Origin: Acidovorax sp. SUPP3334
GTDB lineage: Bacteria; Pseudomonadota; Gammaproteobacteria; Burkholderiales; Burkholderiaceae_C
Direction of reading: 5' to 3'
Assembly (NCBI RefSeq): GCF_030159055.1
Contig: NZ_BQXQ01000006.1
Span: 109,888 to 173,887 of the forward strand
DNA: 64,000 bases
Shown: positions 12,883 to 21,345 of the stretch, in pieces
Position numbering within the stretch: position 1 is the stretch's first letter
Layout: every line of letters begins with the position of its first letter
The notes under the pieces: generated by a model
Told to the model about the DNA's origin: nothing
The model's database searches: none
The model's input: the letters and a program-made list of their open reading frames with translations, nothing else
Made by a program: the position numbers and the translations under genes

Positions 12883-13104
12883 CTGATCGCAGACGACCTG
12901 CTCGCCTTGCAGACCGCCATGGGCTACACGCAGCAGGAGGCGACGCAGCAGTTGGGCATCTCCTGGGCGACTTACAAGCGCCACTTGGTGGGGATCCCTG
13001 CCAATGGGTTTGGCCTTCGCCGCGCTGGCGACCGGGTTGTCGCCATGGTCCCACCAACCGCCCCAACGATGCAAGAGCGCCAAGGCAGCTACGGCTTGGC
13101 TTGA
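12883..13104 (+). CDS. Small helix-turn-helix ORF, start uncertain, possibly decayed
   Basis: A segment reading IADDLLALQTAMGYTQQEATQ followed by QLGISWATYKRHLVG has the look of an XRE-like DNA-binding domain (two helices with a turn at LGISWATYK). No ATG fits its beginning. The open frame extends back to 12697 without plausible protein character, and the best boundary is a CTG that overlaps the TGA of a tiny preceding frame (12788-12886, MSRGNMQINAYRYG...). An original ATGA overlap may have mutated. The C-terminal end overlaps the convergent immunity gene by 16 bp. Probably a fragment of a mobile-element or effector-locus regulator; function unknown. Confidence 0.35.
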   Translation: MIADDLLALQTAMGYTQQEATQQLGISWATYKRHLVGIPANGFGLRRAGDRVVAMVPPTAPTMQERQGSYGLA

Positions 13105-13580
13105 GGCGTTGACGCCTGCTCGTTCACCCAATCCAGGCTCTTGCCTTTGACACACCATGCTGGATCGCGTACCCAGTCGGTGAACCACATCGTGGGGTTG
13201 TCCTGCAAGTCCGCACAGATTGTGTAGCCCAAACTCGGCATGTAATACCTCACACTCACTGCAGTCACAGGCACCATCAACAAGGCTACGCCGCTGGCGA
13301 TCACCGCAATATTGGCTGCACGCTCTGAACTCTTGATTACGCGGTCGCTGCAGGGAATTGCCCGCATGCAAGCCACCACCATGCCGATAAGGCAAGTAAC
13401 GGCGATAAATGGCGCCAACTGTGCAGCAGGAGAAATCCTGACTGCGGGTGCTATTGACGCGATTGCCTTCAGTGTCGGAACGATCTCATGGGAAATCATC
13501 AGGATGCAGCCTGCAGCCACGCCCAAGCAAAGCGGAATACCCCATATCAAGCCCTGTCGGATTTGTTGAATGTTGTGCAT
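13089..13580 (-). CDS. Four-helix membrane protein, candidate immunity protein for the pore-forming toxin
   Basis: 163 residues from the ATG that aligns with the start of its paralogue at 27649; an ATG 15 bases upstream is possible. Four hydrophobic stretches are visible (LIWGIPLCLGVAAGCILMIS, LAPFIAVTCLIGMVVACM, IAVIASGVALLMVPVTAV and a shorter one at the N-terminal part of the second pair), then a soluble tail with conserved Cys and Trp ([26 protein letters not shown]). Colicin A- and E1-type pore toxins are neutralised by inner-membrane proteins with three or four helices, and this gene lies 18 bp downstream of the putative toxin on the same strand. No known family name is recognised; the immunity role is inferred from topology, position and the second copy. 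Confidence 0.6.
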   Translation of the reverse strand: MHNIQQIRQGLIWGIPLCLGVAAGCILMISHEIVPTLKAIASIAPAVRISPAAQLAPFIAVTCLIGMVVACMRAIPCSDRVIKSSERAANIAVIASGVALLMVPVTAVSVRYYMPSLGYTICADLQDNPTMWFTDWVRDPAWCVKGKSLDWVNEQASTPQAKP

Positions 13581-13598
13581 TGAAGTCGATTCCAATGA

Positions 13599-14537
13599 CT
13601 AATAACGTCTGCAGGAGATTCGGCAAAGCCAATCCTTGACGCCGGTGTCAATCGCACGCCCCATCTCCACTTTCTTTTGCTCAATGACATTGCGCAACTC
13701 GTCCTGCCAAGATTGCACCTTGGTGTCGATGTAGTAGAGACCTTGAGCGGTGTTTTCGGGAAGCGTCTTGAGGGCCGCAATCACGTTGCTCTTAATTTTG
13801 TAGTCACGGTCCAGCACATTCAGGCCGATGCCCGCGCCTACTGCTACGACAGCCATGAAGACCAGCGGAAGGACGGCAACGGTAGTAACCATTCCTCCAA
13901 AAAACGCACCAAGCCCGTAGGCGACCAACGCCCCCAGGCCGCCTTTGACGGCCTCCACGCCGATCCCGCCCACCAAGTCATACATGGTCTTCTCGTCATT
14001 GAACATGAAGTCCATCAACTCAATCCCCGTTGACACGACCACGCCCAGCATGAAGCCGCCCTTGGCGATGCCCTGCAGGCTTTTCATGCCCAGGCCCAGT
14101 TGCAGCATCTTCGGATGGGTCGCCAGATACCGAGTGCCTTGCAGCGCACTGCTGCGCCGTGCCGAGTAGCCCTTGATGATGATGTACGTGCCTGCTGCCG
14201 TGGTCTTGATGTAGCTGCCGATGCCGGCAATGCCGATGGCGTTCAGCGTCTTGGTGATGGCGAGAGCGTCGTTGGCGCCCTGGGCCACCGGCCCGACCCA
14301 CGGCTCACCCGCATTCGGGCTGAACTCTTTCTGCCAGTACTGCCCGAAGGTGGATTGGGACAGCATCTTGCGCAGGCTGAATTCCAGCGCCGCGCTGTTC
14401 CTGGCCTTGTCCTGCAGGATGCTCATGTACTGGCCCTGCGTCAGCACCAGCACGTCCACCTGGTTCTTGTCCATGGACTGGGCCAGGGTCTGTCCGTAGC
14501 CGACGTTGAAGAACGTGGCCGCCAATTCAGCGCTCAT
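13599..14537 (-). CDS. Putative colicin-like pore-forming effector
   Basis: 312 residues with a strong ribosome site (AAGGGGGGA) before the ATG. No signal peptide. The first ~130 residues are soluble and of no recognised family. The middle has two hydrophobic stretches (GIAGIGSYIKTTAAGTYIII; GGFMLGVVVSTGIELMDFMF). A long hydrophobic hairpin follows (GGLGALVAYGLGAFFGGMVT and VAVLPLVFMAVVAVGAGIGL), ending in NVLDRDYKIKSNVIAALK. That hairpin-then-LD...LIxAL pattern is shared by C-terminal pore domains of colicins and of several type VI secretion effectors. A 60-residue amphipathic tail ends in CRISCRRY. The gene next to it encodes a four-helix membrane protein. No VgrG, PAAR or T6SS gene lies in the window, so the delivery route is unknown. 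GC is clearly below that of neighbours. Confidence 0.55.
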   Translation of the reverse strand: MSAELAATFFNVGYGQTLAQSMDKNQVDVLVLTQGQYMSILQDKARNSAALEFSLRKMLSQSTFGQYWQKEFSPNAGEPWVGPVAQGANDALAITKTLNAIGIAGIGSYIKTTAAGTYIIIKGYSARRSSALQGTRYLATHPKMLQLGLGMKSLQGIAKGGFMLGVVVSTGIELMDFMFNDEKTMYDLVGGIGVEAVKGGLGALVAYGLGAFFGGMVTTVAVLPLVFMAVVAVGAGIGLNVLDRDYKIKSNVIAALKTLPENTAQGLYYIDTKVQSWQDELRNVIEQKKVEMGRAIDTGVKDWLCRISCRRY

Positions 14538-14754
14538 TCAATCCCCCCTTGAGATTGCGTTTTCGTTGGGTGCGAATGCTAGCTGCAGGCGAAAACGGGA
14601 AAGACGTCAGGATGCAACAAGGTGTTTGAACAGCCTTTGGTCGGGCCGGCAGAGGGCCTCGCGGAAAATTTCCGTGAGCATGCTTTAGAAGACTCGGTTA
14701 AAGCACTTGGTGCCCAGGCCCAGGTGGCTTGCAGCCTGCCGCCCCTGGTCGTGA

Positions 14755-14819
14755 ATTGCTATGCTTTTAGTAGCTGTATGCCGGCGTATTGATTGTGCTG
14801 GAGCCCTTTTTGACTCAAA
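14755..14819 (+). repeat. Dispersed intergenic repeat, copy 2
   Basis: Reads ATTGCTAT, then TAGTAGCTGTATGCCGGCGT, ATTGATTGTGCTGGAGCC and TTTTTGACTC. Closest to copy 3 at 23932. It lies about 190 bases upstream of the transporter gene. Confidence 0.87.
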
Positions 14820-14830
14820 GTGCCCGAGCA

Positions 14831-14899
14831 CCCTGCACCGCCCTGCACCGCCCTGCACCGCCCTGTGCCGCTTTGGGGCGCTTTGGGGCGCTTTACGCG
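14831..14899 (+). repeat. Tandem array with 10-base period
   Basis: Three exact copies of CCCTGCACCG are followed by CCCTGTGCCG, then two of CTTTGGGGCG and a final CTTTACGCG. Seven units in strict 10-base register, one helical turn each, ending about 110 bases before the transporter start codon. Confidence 0.9.
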
Positions 14900-15008
14900 T
14901 CTCGGAGACAATATTGCCCTGGACCCACTCCCATCGCGCGTGGCCGCCTGCCCCTGCAGGCTGCCGCGCGCGTTTGCTTTTCGTCTCCCTGGAAAACTCA
15001 CTCAAGCC

Positions 15009-15794
15009 ATGAACAAGATTGCAGCCGTTTTATTGATGTCCCTGGGCGCCCTGCTGGCCGGTTGCGGCAAGAACGACAGCGCGCAGCAGGCTGCACCCGC
15101 CGCCGTCACCAGGATCGTGGTGGGGCTGGACGACAACTTCCCGCCCATGGGCTTTCGCGACGAGAAGAACACGCTGGTGGGTTTCGACATCGACATGGCG
15201 CGTGAAGCCGCCAAGCGCATGGGCGTCGAGGTCGAGTTCAAGCCGATCGACTGGAGCGCCAAGGAGGCCGAGCTGTCCGGCCAGCGCGTCGATGCGCTGT
15301 GGAACGGCCTGACCATCACGCCCGAGCGCAAGCAGAACATCGCCTTCACCGCGCCTTACATGGAGAACCACCAGATCGTCGTGGTGTCCGCCAAGTCCGC
15401 CATCAAGACCAAGGCCGATCTGGCCGGCAAGGTGGTGGGCGCGCAGGAGGGCAGCAGCGCGGTCGATGCGGTCAAGAAGGAAGATGCCGTGTTCAAGTCG
15501 TTCAAGGAATTCAAGACCTTCGGCGACAACGTGACCGCGCTCATGGACCTGTCCACCGGCCGCCTGGAAGCCGTCGTGGTCGATGAAGTCGTGGGCCGCT
15601 ACTACGTGGCCAAGAAGCCCGCCGAATACGCCGTGCTGGACGAGAACTTCGGCACCGAAGACTACGGCGTGGGCGTGCGCAAGGACGACACCGCGCTGCA
15701 GGGCCGCCTGGACAAGGCCCTGGCCGACATGAAGCAAGACGGCACGGCCGGCAAGATCGCCACGCAGTGGTTCGGCAAGAACATCGTCAAATAA
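15009..15794 (+). CDS. Amino acid ABC transporter, substrate-binding lipoprotein
   Basis: 261 residues from the ATG giving a lipoprotein signal with lipobox LLAGC (Cys near residue 19). The rest is a family 3 periplasmic binding protein: GLDDNFPPMGFRDEKNTLVG with the ligand-contacting region, FDIDMAREAAKRMG, the ALWNGLTITPER loop and DLAGKVVGAQEGSS. Such proteins bind polar amino acids; the exact ligand cannot be read, though cystine-binding FliY-like proteins are similar. It is the first gene of a three-gene importer with the permease and ATPase below. Confidence 0.92.
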   Translation: MNKIAAVLLMSLGALLAGCGKNDSAQQAAPAAVTRIVVGLDDNFPPMGFRDEKNTLVGFDIDMAREAAKRMGVEVEFKPIDWSAKEAELSGQRVDALWNGLTITPERKQNIAFTAPYMENHQIVVVSAKSAIKTKADLAGKVVGAQEGSSAVDAVKKEDAVFKSFKEFKTFGDNVTALMDLSTGRLEAVVVDEVVGRYYVAKKPAEYAVLDENFGTEDYGVGVRKDDTALQGRLDKALADMKQDGTAGKIATQWFGKNIVK

Positions 15795-15807
15795 AGAACA
15801 ACCCCCT

Positions 15808-15870
15808 GAGGCGCTGCGCGCCTTCCCCCTTCACCCTTCTCTCGCATCACTGCGTGATGCGGGAAGGGGG
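15808..15870. repeat. Palindromic intergenic element / possible attenuating hairpin
   Basis: An AGGCGC..GCGCCT palindrome is followed by a long stem-loop: CCCCCTT (15825) pairs with AAGGGGG (to 15870), enclosing a perfect CGCATCAC / GTGATGCG hairpin with a three-base loop. It lies 30 bases after the binding-protein stop, where such hairpins often protect or end the message so that the binding protein is made in excess over the permease. I recall similar CCCCCTGAGGCGCTGCGCGC-type elements between genes in other Comamonadaceae, but only one copy is here. Confidence 0.6.
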
Positions 15871-15993
15871 ACCGCAGCCGGCGCGGCGGGGCGGCCCTTG
15901 CGCGGCTGCCGCTGGTATCTGGCCGCGCCAGTTGCCCAGGCTGCAGGCCTTTCCGGCCGCAGTCGTTTAGCCATGGACTCTCGTCGCTCATAG

Positions 15994-16647
15994 ATGGATT
16001 ACGTTCTTTCCCTGCTGGGGCCGATGGCGCAGGGCGCCGCGGTCACCCTGAAGCTCTTCGCCATCACGCTCGTGCTGGCCGTGCCGCTGGGCCTCGCGCT
16101 GGCGCTGGCCCGGGTGTCGCGCTTCGCGCCGCTGTCGGGGCTGGTCAACGGCTACATCTGGCTCATGCGCGGCACGCCGCTCATGCTGCAGATGCTGTTC
16201 ATCTATTTCGCGCTGCCGTTCGTGCCGGTGATCGGTGTGCGGCTGCCCGACTTTCCCGCCGCCGTGGTGGCCTTCGCGCTCAACTACGCGGCGTATTTCG
16301 CCGAGATCTTCCGCGCCGGCATCCAGTCCATCGACCGGGGCCAGTACGAAGGCGCCAAGGTGCTGGGCATGACGTACGGGCAGACCATGCGCCGCATCGT
16401 GCTGCCGCAGATGGTGCGCCGCATCCTGCCGCCCATGAGCAACGAGACGATCACGCTGGTCAAGGACACGTCGCTGATCTACGTGCTCGCGCTCAACGAC
16501 CTGCTGCGCGCCGCGCGCGGCATCGTGCAGCGCGATTTCACGACCACGCCGTTCATCGTGGCGGCGGCTTTCTATCTGACCATGACCCTGGTGCTCACCT
16601 GGGGCTTCCAGCGCCTGGAAAAACGCTATGCCAAACACGACGAATGA
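15994..16647 (+). CDS. Amino acid ABC transporter permease (HisMQ family)
   Basis: 217 residues with about five membrane helices. The EAA loop contacting the ATPase is seen as YEGAKVLGMTYGQTMRRIVLPQMVRRILPP. The N-terminal GAAVTLKLFAITLVLAVPLG is typical of polar amino acid permeases. It overlaps the ATPase gene by 20 bases. It probably works as a homodimer, since only one permease gene is present. Confidence 0.93.
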   Translation: MDYVLSLLGPMAQGAAVTLKLFAITLVLAVPLGLALALARVSRFAPLSGLVNGYIWLMRGTPLMLQMLFIYFALPFVPVIGVRLPDFPAAVVAFALNYAAYFAEIFRAGIQSIDRGQYEGAKVLGMTYGQTMRRIVLPQMVRRILPPMSNETITLVKDTSLIYVLALNDLLRAARGIVQRDFTTTPFIVAAAFYLTMTLVLTWGFQRLEKRYAKHDE

Positions 16648-17416
16648 CACCGCCGGCGCGCCGATGATCGAGGCGCGCGGCCTGCACAAGGCTTTCGGTG
16701 CCACGCAGGTGCTGCGCGACGTGTCGCTCACGCTGGGCCGTGGCGAGGTGGTGGCGGTGATCGGGCCTTCCGGCTCGGGCAAGAGCACCTTCCTGCGCTG
16801 CCTGAACCATCTGGAAACCATCGACGCCGGCGACATCGCCATCGAGGGCGAGCCGCTGGCCACCACCGACGCCTCGGGCCGCTGCACCTACGTGCCCGAG
16901 GCCCGTGTGCGGGGCATCTGCCGCAAGATGGGCATGGTGTTCCAGTCGTTCAATCTGTTCCCGCACCTGACCGTGCTGCAGAACCTCATCGAAGCGCCCA
17001 TGGTGGTGAGCGGCGTGCCGCGCGAGGCCGCCGTGGCGCGCGCCGAAGCGTTGCTGGCCAAAGTGGGCCTGTCTGAGAAGCGCGACAACTTCCCCGGCCG
17101 GCTGTCGGGCGGGCAAAAGCAGCGCGTGGCCATCGCCCGCGCGCTGGCCATGGAGCCCGACATCCTGCTGTTCGACGAGCCCACGTCCGCCCTCGACCCG
17201 GAGCTGACGGGCGAAGTGCTGCGCACCATGCGCGAGCTGGCGCGCGAGCGCATGACCATGCTGGTCGTCACCCATGAAATGGGCTTTGCCCGCGAAGTGG
17301 CCCACCGCGTGGTGTTCATGGACCGGGGCGAACTGATCGAATCGGCCCCGGCGGCCGAGTTTTTCGCCAATCCGCAACATGCGCGCACCCAGGCATTTCT
17401 TCGCAGCATGCTTTGA
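16628..17416 (+). CDS. Amino acid ABC transporter ATP-binding protein (GlnQ/HisP type)
   Basis: 262 residues. Walker [11 protein letters not shown]-loop region [12 protein letters not shown], signature [15 protein letters not shown], Walker [13 protein letters not shown] and switch His in VVTHEMGFA are all intact. It powers import of the amino acid bound by the lipoprotein two genes upstream. The insert [20 protein letters not shown] between Walker A and the Q-loop is somewhat longer than in GlnQ, closer to HisP. Confidence 0.95.
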   Translation: MPNTTNDTAGAPMIEARGLHKAFGATQVLRDVSLTLGRGEVVAVIGPSGSGKSTFLRCLNHLETIDAGDIAIEGEPLATTDASGRCTYVPEARVRGICRKMGMVFQSFNLFPHLTVLQNLIEAPMVVSGVPREAAVARAEALLAKVGLSEKRDNFPGRLSGGQKQRVAIARALAMEPDILLFDEPTSALDPELTGEVLRTMRELARERMTMLVVTHEMGFAREVAHRVVFMDRGELIESAPAAEFFANPQHARTQAFLRSML

Positions 17417-17440
17417 CCGACCGGGTGCCGTCCTGGAAAA

Positions 17441-17497
17441 TCAAAGCCAAATCGGCCACCAGCGCAATCACTGCTAGGGCATGTTGCTATAAAAAAC
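17441..17497 (-). repeat. Dispersed intergenic repeat, copy 4 (inverted)
   Basis: Read on the minus strand it gives TATAGCAACATGCC, ATTGCGCTGGTGGC and TTTGGCTTTGA, matching the other copies, especially copy 3. It lies between the amino acid transporter and the Mla operon. Confidence 0.83.
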
Positions 17498-17630
17498 GGA
17501 GCAAACGGTTTTTGTATGGCTTTGCAAACATCCATGCATGTATGTTTGCGTTACCATCGCGTGCCCGGGGTTTGCCCTTACCCGCGACAATCGCCCGTCG
17601 GCCCTTTTCCCGAATCCCGTAAAACCCTGA

Positions 17631-18449
17631 ATGCCTGAGCACCCACAACTGGTCGAACTGCGCAACGTGACGTTCTCGTACGGCGAGCGTGTCATCCTGC
17701 GCGATGTGTCGCTGTCCGTGCCGCGTGGCAAGGTGACGGCGCTCATGGGCGCCTCCGGAGGCGGCAAGACCACGGTGCTGCGCCTCATCGGCGGGCAGCA
17801 GCGGGCGCAGCAGGGCGAGGTGCTGGTCGCCGGCCAGGACGTCGGCCGCATGGATTCCAAAGCCCTTTATGCCGCGCGCCGGCGCATGGGCATGCTGTTC
17901 CAGTTCGGCGCGCTGTTCACCGACATGAGCGTGTTCGAGAACGTGGCCTTTCCGCTGCGCGAGCACACCGACCTTCCCGAAGAGCTGATCCGCGACATCG
18001 TCCTGATGAAGCTGCATGCCGTGGGCCTGCGCGGTGCGCGCGACCTCATGCCCAGCCAGATTTCTGGCGGCATGGCACGGCGCGTGGCACTGGCCCGGGC
18101 CATCGCGCTCGATCCCGAACTCATTCTTTATGACGAGCCCTTCGCCGGGCTCGATCCCATCTCGCTGGGCATCGCCGCCCAGCTCATTCGCCAGCTCAAC
18201 GACGCCATGGGCCTCACCACCCTGATCGTCTCGCACGACGTGGAAGAGACCTTCCGCGTGGCCGACCACGTGATCGTGCTCGGCCCCGGCACCGTTGCCG
18301 CGCAGGGCACGCCCGCAGAAGTGCGCGCCAGCAAGGACCCGCTGGTGCACCAGTTCGTGCATGCGCTGCCGACCGGGCCCGTGCCTTTCCATTACCCCGG
18401 CCCGGACATCGATAACGATTTCGGCCCCACTCCCGGAGGTGCGCGATGA
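17631..18449 (+). CDS. mlaF: Phospholipid ABC transporter ATPase MlaF
   Basis: 272 residues. Walker [10 protein letters not shown], signature [15 protein letters not shown] and Walker [13 protein letters not shown]; the GGMARR form of the signature marks the Mkl/MlaF family. With MlaE, MlaD and MlaB it forms the inner-membrane complex that moves phospholipids between the inner membrane and periplasmic MlaC, keeping the outer membrane asymmetric. The stop overlaps the mlaE start (ATGA). A TAAAAC element 10-15 bases before the ATG could be the -10 box. Confidence 0.95.
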   Translation: MPEHPQLVELRNVTFSYGERVILRDVSLSVPRGKVTALMGASGGGKTTVLRLIGGQQRAQQGEVLVAGQDVGRMDSKALYAARRRMGMLFQFGALFTDMSVFENVAFPLREHTDLPEELIRDIVLMKLHAVGLRGARDLMPSQISGGMARRVALARAIALDPELILYDEPFAGLDPISLGIAAQLIRQLNDAMGLTTLIVSHDVEETFRVADHVIVLGPGTVAAQGTPAEVRASKDPLVHQFVHALPTGPVPFHYPGPDIDNDFGPTPGGAR

Positions 18450-19228
18450 GCTGGTGGCGTCCTTCCGACGTGGGCTTTGCCGTGCGCAGCCAGCTGGCGG
18501 GCGTGGGCCGTGCGTCGCGCCTGTTCGTGCGCCTGATCGGCCTCTTCGGCGCCACGCTGCAGCGGCCCGGGCTGGTGCGCGACCAGATCCATTTCCTGGG
18601 CAACTATTCGCTGTCCATCATTGCCGTGTCGGGCCTGTTCGTGGGCTTCGTGCTCGGCCTGCAGGGCTACTACACGCTGCAGCGCTACGGCTCGGCCGAA
18701 TCGCTGGGCCTTCTGGTGGCGCTGTCGCTGGTGCGCGAGCTGGGCCCGGTCGTCACCGCGCTGCTGTTCGCCGGCCGCGCGGGCACCTCGCTCACGGCCG
18801 AGATCGGCCTGATGCGCGCGGGCGAGCAGCTCTCGGCCATGGAAATGATGGCCGTCGATCCGGTGCGCCGCATTCTGGCTCCGCGCTTTTGGGCCGGCGT
18901 GTTCACCATGCCGCTGCTGGCCGCCGTGTTCAGCGCGGTGGGCGTGATCGGCGGCTGGATCGTGGGCGTGCTCATGATCGGCGTGGACGGCGGCGCCTTC
19001 TGGGGCCAGATGCAGGGCGGCGTGGACGTGTGGAAGGACGTGGGCAACGGGGTGCTCAAGAGCCTCGTGTTCGGCGTCACCGTCACCTTCATCGCGCTGC
19101 TGCAAGGGTATCTGGCCAAGCCCACGCCCGAAGGCGTGTCGCGGGCCACCACGCGCACGGTGGTGATGGCGTCGCTCGCCGTGCTGGGGCTGGACTTCGT
19201 CCTCACCGCCCTGATGTTCAGTATTTGA
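18446..19228 (+). CDS. mlaE: Phospholipid ABC transporter permease MlaE
   Basis: 260 residues, with about five membrane segments and the MlaE family signatures ([39 protein letters not shown], the [20 protein letters not shown] coupling region). Member of the Mla complex with MlaF, D and B. The start overlaps mlaF by four bases and mlaD follows after 38 bp. Confidence 0.96.
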   Translation: MSWWRPSDVGFAVRSQLAGVGRASRLFVRLIGLFGATLQRPGLVRDQIHFLGNYSLSIIAVSGLFVGFVLGLQGYYTLQRYGSAESLGLLVALSLVRELGPVVTALLFAGRAGTSLTAEIGLMRAGEQLSAMEMMAVDPVRRILAPRFWAGVFTMPLLAAVFSAVGVIGGWIVGVLMIGVDGGAFWGQMQGGVDVWKDVGNGVLKSLVFGVTVTFIALLQGYLAKPTPEGVSRATTRTVVMASLAVLGLDFVLTALMFSI

Positions 19229-19266
19229 TGGGGCCGCACGCCGGGCCCGCTAGGAAAACACACACC

Positions 19267-19770
19267 ATGCAGCATTCCAAGAACGATATCTGGGTCGGCC
19301 TGTTCGTCCTGCTGGGCGGGGCGGCGCTGGTCTTTCTGGCCTTGCAGTCGGCCAACCTGCTCCGGCTGAACTTCCAGACCGGCTACCAGATCACGGCCCT
19401 GTTCGACAACATCGGCGGCTTGAAGCCCCAGGCGGCGGTGCGCAGCGCCGGCGTGGTGGTGGGCCGCGTGCAGTCCATCACTTTCGACGACAAGAGCTTT
19501 CAGGCCAAGGTGACGCTGGAGCTGCAAAAGCGCTATGCCTTCCCCAAGGACAGCTCGCTCAAGATTCTCACGAGCGGCCTGCTCGGCGACCAGTACATCG
19601 GCATCCAGGCCGGTGCCGACGAGGCCAATCTGGCCGAAGGCGACAAGATATCCTCCACCCAGTCGGCTGTGGTGCTGGAAAACCTCATCGGACAATTTCT
19701 ATACGGCAAGGCAGAAGGCAGCGGTGGCAGCAGCAGCGCCGCGCCCTCCAGCACAGGTGGCAAAAAATGA
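19267..19770 (+). CDS. mlaD: MCE-domain lipid-binding protein MlaD
   Basis: 167 residues: one N-terminal membrane helix (IWVGLFVLLGGAALVFLAL) and a single MCE domain (YQITALFDNIGGLKPQAAVR, SAGVVVGRVQSI, ILTSGLLGDQYIGI), then a Ser/Ala-rich tail. MlaD forms a hexameric ring on the periplasmic face of MlaE through which lipid passes. The stop overlaps the mlaA start as ATGA. Confidence 0.96.
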   Translation: MQHSKNDIWVGLFVLLGGAALVFLALQSANLLRLNFQTGYQITALFDNIGGLKPQAAVRSAGVVVGRVQSITFDDKSFQAKVTLELQKRYAFPKDSSLKILTSGLLGDQYIGIQAGADEANLAEGDKISSTQSAVVLENLIGQFLYGKAEGSGGSSSAAPSSTGGKK

Positions 19771-20528
19771 CGACAACGACCATGAAAAGGGCCCTGGCCC
19801 ATGGCGGCGCACTCGCACTGGGCGCGCTCTTCCTGACGGGCTGCGCGAGCGGTCCGGGGGCCAACCCGCGTGACCCGCTGGAGCCCTACAACCGCAGCAT
19901 GACGAATTTCAACGAGAACGTGGATTCGATCATCCTGAAGCCCGTCGCCACGGCCTACCGGGACGTCACGCCCGCGCCGGTACGCACCGGCGTCAGCAAC
20001 TTCTTTGCCAACCTGAGCGATGCCTGGTCTTTCGTGAACAACCTGCTGCAATTGCGCGTCGAGGGTGCGCTCAACAGCCTGGTGCGCTTCAACGTGAACA
20101 CCGTGTTCGGCCTGGGCGGCGTCTTCGACGTGGCCAGCGAAATGGGCGTGGACCGTGCCAAGCAGGACTTCGGTCTCACGCTCGGCCACTGGGGCATTCC
20201 CACCGGTCCTTACCTCGTGCTGCCGCTGCTCGGTCCTTCCACCGTGCGCGACACGCTCGCGCTGCCGGTCGATGCCAAGGGTGACCTCGTCTCGTACGTG
20301 GACCCGGTGTCGGCGCGCAATTCGCTGTATGCCCTGCGCGTGGTGAACATCCGCGCCAACCTGCTGCGCGCCAGCTCGGTGCTGGACACGGCGGCACTCG
20401 ACAAATACAGCTTCACGCGGGACGTGTTCCTACAGGTACGCAGCCAGGAAGGCGGCGCGCCGGCCAGCAATGGCGACGAAGAATACGACGACGGTGGCGG
20501 CAAGCTGCCCGAAGAGCCGGCGCGCTGA
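19767..20528 (+). CDS. mlaA: Outer-membrane lipoprotein MlaA (VacJ)
   Basis: 253 residues with lipobox LTGC after a short signal. The MlaA family pattern is clear: DPLEPYNRSMTNFNENVD, PVRTGVSNFFANLSDAWSF, NLLQLR, NTVFGLGGVFDVASEMG, DFGLTLGHWGIPTGPYLVLP. It sits in the outer membrane with porins and takes mislocalised phospholipids from the outer leaflet to MlaC. Its place inside the operon, translationally coupled to mlaD, differs from E. coli, where it is elsewhere, but is usual in betaproteobacteria. Confidence 0.96.
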   Translation: MTTTTMKRALAHGGALALGALFLTGCASGPGANPRDPLEPYNRSMTNFNENVDSIILKPVATAYRDVTPAPVRTGVSNFFANLSDAWSFVNNLLQLRVEGALNSLVRFNVNTVFGLGGVFDVASEMGVDRAKQDFGLTLGHWGIPTGPYLVLPLLGPSTVRDTLALPVDAKGDLVSYVDPVSARNSLYALRVVNIRANLLRASSVLDTAALDKYSFTRDVFLQVRSQEGGAPASNGDEEYDDGGGKLPEEPAR

Positions 20529-20666
20529 GGCGCCCGGCCCTTGCGTGGCGCGGTTGCAGTTGCTTGCATCCGTGCACCGGACCGACGCATCTGTGCGCCG
20601 GCCCGACCCGAAAATGAATGAATCGAAGGGGCGCCGCCCTGGCGCACCCGATGAAGGAAACACACC

Positions 20667-21320
20667 ATGATGAATCGACGCACCCTGAGCCAAGCCGCCC
20701 TTTGCACCGCCGCCGTGCTGTGGCTGGGCGCACCGCTCGCCGCCCTGGCCGCCGAAGAGGCGCCCGATGCGCTGGTCAAGCGCCTGTCGGCCGATGTGCT
20801 GGACACCGTGCGCAACGACAAGAGCATCAAGGCCGGCGACGTGAACAAGATCATGGCGCTGGTCGACAAGACCATCCTGCCGCACGTCAACTTCCGCCGC
20901 ATGACCGCCGCTGCCGTGGGCCCGGGCTGGCGCCAGGCCACCCCCGACCAGCAAAAGCGCTTGCAGGAAGAATTCAAGACGCTGCTGGTGCGCACCTACT
21001 CCGGCGCACTGAGCCAGGTCAACGACCAGACCATCACCGTCAAGCCGCTGCGCATGGCGGCCGACGACAAGGACGTGCTGGTGCGCACCGAGATCCAGGG
21101 CCGTGGCGAGCCGGTCCAGCTCGACTACCGCCTGGAAAAGACGCCCGGCGATGGCGCCGGCTGGAAGATCTACAACCTGAACGTGCTGGGCGTGTGGCTG
21201 GTCGAAACCTACCGCGGCCAGTTCGCGCAGGAGATCAACGCCAAGGGCGTGGATGGACTGATCGAATCGCTGGTGGCCCGCAACAAGACCAACGCCGCCA
21301 ACGCTGCCAAGGGCGGCTGA
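20667..21320 (+). CDS. mlaC: Periplasmic phospholipid shuttle MlaC
   Basis: 217 residues with signal peptide (AALCTAAVLWLGAPLAALAA). The body is the MlaC fold (DKTILPHVNFRRMTAAAVG, LQEEFKTLLVRTYSGAL, KTPGDGAGWKIYNLNVLGVWLVETYRGQF). The first of two adjacent ATGs has AAGGA 8 bases upstream and is preferred. It carries phospholipid between MlaA and the MlaFEDB complex. It is 138 bp from mlaA. Confidence 0.95.
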   Translation: MMNRRTLSQAALCTAAVLWLGAPLAALAAEEAPDALVKRLSADVLDTVRNDKSIKAGDVNKIMALVDKTILPHVNFRRMTAAAVGPGWRQATPDQQKRLQEEFKTLLVRTYSGALSQVNDQTITVKPLRMAADDKDVLVRTEIQGRGEPVQLDYRLEKTPGDGAGWKIYNLNVLGVWLVETYRGQFAQEINAKGVDGLIESLVARNKTNAANAAKGG

Positions 21321-21345
21321 CCGCCGGCTCTGACGGACAACCGCC

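Larger units (their letters stand above)
14538..15008. other. Intergenic region with palindrome, dispersed repeat and 10-base tandem repeat
   Basis: Divergent region between the toxin gene and an amino acid transporter operon. It holds a perfect 13-base palindrome CGGAAAATTTCCG at 14662-14674, a dispersed repeat copy at 14755-14819 and a 10-base tandem array at 14831-14899. Both promoters must lie here, but I cannot place them with confidence. Confidence 0.6.

Noticed and set aside
12850..13395. 181-codon minus-strand frame overlapping the immunity gene
   Set aside because: Out of frame with the conserved immunity protein, whose paralogue at 27649 confirms the right frame.
14831..14899. CRISPR array
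   Set aside because: Units are 10 bases without spacers and no cas gene is near.
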